A DNA stretch of 64,000 nucleotides, from assembly GCA_024644535.1 (NCBI GenBank), contig JAHEKX010000011.1, positions 1-64,000 of the forward strand, read 5' to 3'. The position numbers and the translations under genes were made by a program. The notes under the pieces are model-generated. The model saw only the letters and a program-made list of their open reading frames with translations, was not told the DNA's origin and ran no database searches. The first letter of the stretch is position 1. Every line of letters begins with the position of its first letter. Source of the DNA: Gammaproteobacteria bacterium (GTDB lineage Bacteria > Pseudomonadota > Gammaproteobacteria > Pseudomonadales > Halieaceae). Of the stretch, positions 63,654-64,000 are shown piece after piece.

Positions 63654-64000
63654 TTATTTAAATACCGCACTCAATCCCGCATCAATTGCCTTAACAATTT
63701 CGTCGAGCTCCGTTTTGGTGGTAATAAGAGCTGGGCTTAAGTACAGCGTGTTATTTAGGTCGCTGAAACTCCGATTGGTGCGGCCAATCATCACACCGTT
63801 GTCAAGGCAGTGTCCAGCGACTTGGGCTGTTTGCGATTCTGACGCTGGTGTCTTCGAGGCACGATCAGTTACCAGTTCTATGCCAACGAACAAACCTTTG
63901 CCGCGCACATCACCGATGACCGCATGCTTTTCTTGCAGGGCATACAGCTGATCCATCAGGTAGTCGCCCATGTCGCGGGTATTTTGAATGAGATTCTCTT
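63654..64000 (-). CDS. tpa: Taurine-pyruvate aminotransferase Tpa (C-terminal part, cut by window edge)
   Basis: The open frame runs off the window at 64000; about 115 C-terminal residues are seen, starting ENLIQNTRDMGDYLMDQL. It is the end of a class III PLP aminotransferase, with VIGDVRGKGLFVGIELVTDRASK and the Tpa-like IGRTNRSFSDLNNTLYLSPALITTKTELDEIVKAIDAGL. Tpa moves the taurine amino group to pyruvate, giving sulfoacetaldehyde and alanine. The PLP Lys region lies outside the window, so the identity rests on the C-terminus plus the neighbouring exporter, symporter, tauR and xsc. It is the first visible gene of the transcript. Confidence 0.88.
   Translation of the reverse strand, partial: ENLIQNTRDMGDYLMDQLYALQEKHAVIGDVRGKGLFVGIELVTDRASKTPASESQTAQVAGHCLDNGVMIGRTNRSFSDLNNTLYLSPALITTKTELDEIVKAIDAGLSAVFK

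Overview
The window looks like chromosome of a marine, aerobic, heterotrophic gammaproteobacterium. The gmk-rpoZ-spoT-ridA block, ubiC-ubiA, recG and uvrD all look gammaproteobacterial. A laminarin-type glycoside hydrolase locus, a large TonB receptor, TRAP transport, a Baeyer-Villiger-type monooxygenase, a rubredoxin electron-transfer protein and a taurine dissimilation cluster point to a Cellvibrionales/Halieaceae (OM60/NOR5)-like coastal organism. The taxon is an inference from gene content only. No rRNA, tRNA or CRISPR was seen, and no stretch above 300 bases lacks a gene or gene fragment.

Region 1 (1-4.0 kb) is accessory DNA. It holds a two-TM envelope protein, small unknown ORFs, a truncated small serine recombinase, and start-proximal fragments of type I restriction genes hsdR and hsdM, next to an intact 553-aa large serine recombinase and a 39-aa membrane microprotein. 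Region 2 (4.0-13 kb) is a TonB receptor, a TPR-sulfotransferase, small genes including a GFA-type zinc protein and a 37-aa membrane peptide, a D-2-hydroxyacid dehydrogenase, a type B carboxylesterase and a CNNM/CBS membrane protein. Region 3 (13-33.7 kb) is mostly housekeeping: uvrD, a split TakP-like TRAP transporter, yciA-like thioesterase, yaaA, a Baeyer-Villiger-type monooxygenase, ubiC-ubiA-GNAT, a fusion of two rubredoxins with rubredoxin reductase, recG, gmk-rpoZ-spoT-ridA and an S41 protease lipoprotein.

Region 4 (33.8-47.1 kb) is a same-strand seven-gene glycogen operon: malQ-glgB-glgX-glgP-glgC-pgm-glgA. It covers precursor synthesis, polymerisation, branching, debranching and phosphorolysis. 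Region 5 (47.1-55.4 kb) has a SIMPL protein divergent from a LytS/LytR-type two-component pair, then a malectin-GH16 endoglucanase, a GH3 beta-glucosidase and an SSS symporter. Together these suggest a compact beta-glucan (laminarin) sensing, cleavage and uptake unit that could feed glucose into the neighbouring glycogen operon.

Region 6 (55.5-64 kb, all minus strand) is a taurine dissimilation cluster read as tpa (cut by the window edge), PSE-type exporter, AGCS symporter, MocR regulator (TauR-like), xsc, citrate synthase, pta. Taurine would be transaminated to sulfoacetaldehyde, split by Xsc to sulfite and acetyl phosphate, and converted by Pta to acetyl-CoA. A citrate synthase gene sits between xsc and pta, which would route that acetyl-CoA into the TCA cycle. 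The most noteworthy items are this citrate-synthase-containing taurine operon, the beta-glucan/glycogen neighbourhood, the double rubredoxin-reductase fusion, the restriction-gene scar beside the large serine recombinase, and three very short genes with good signals.
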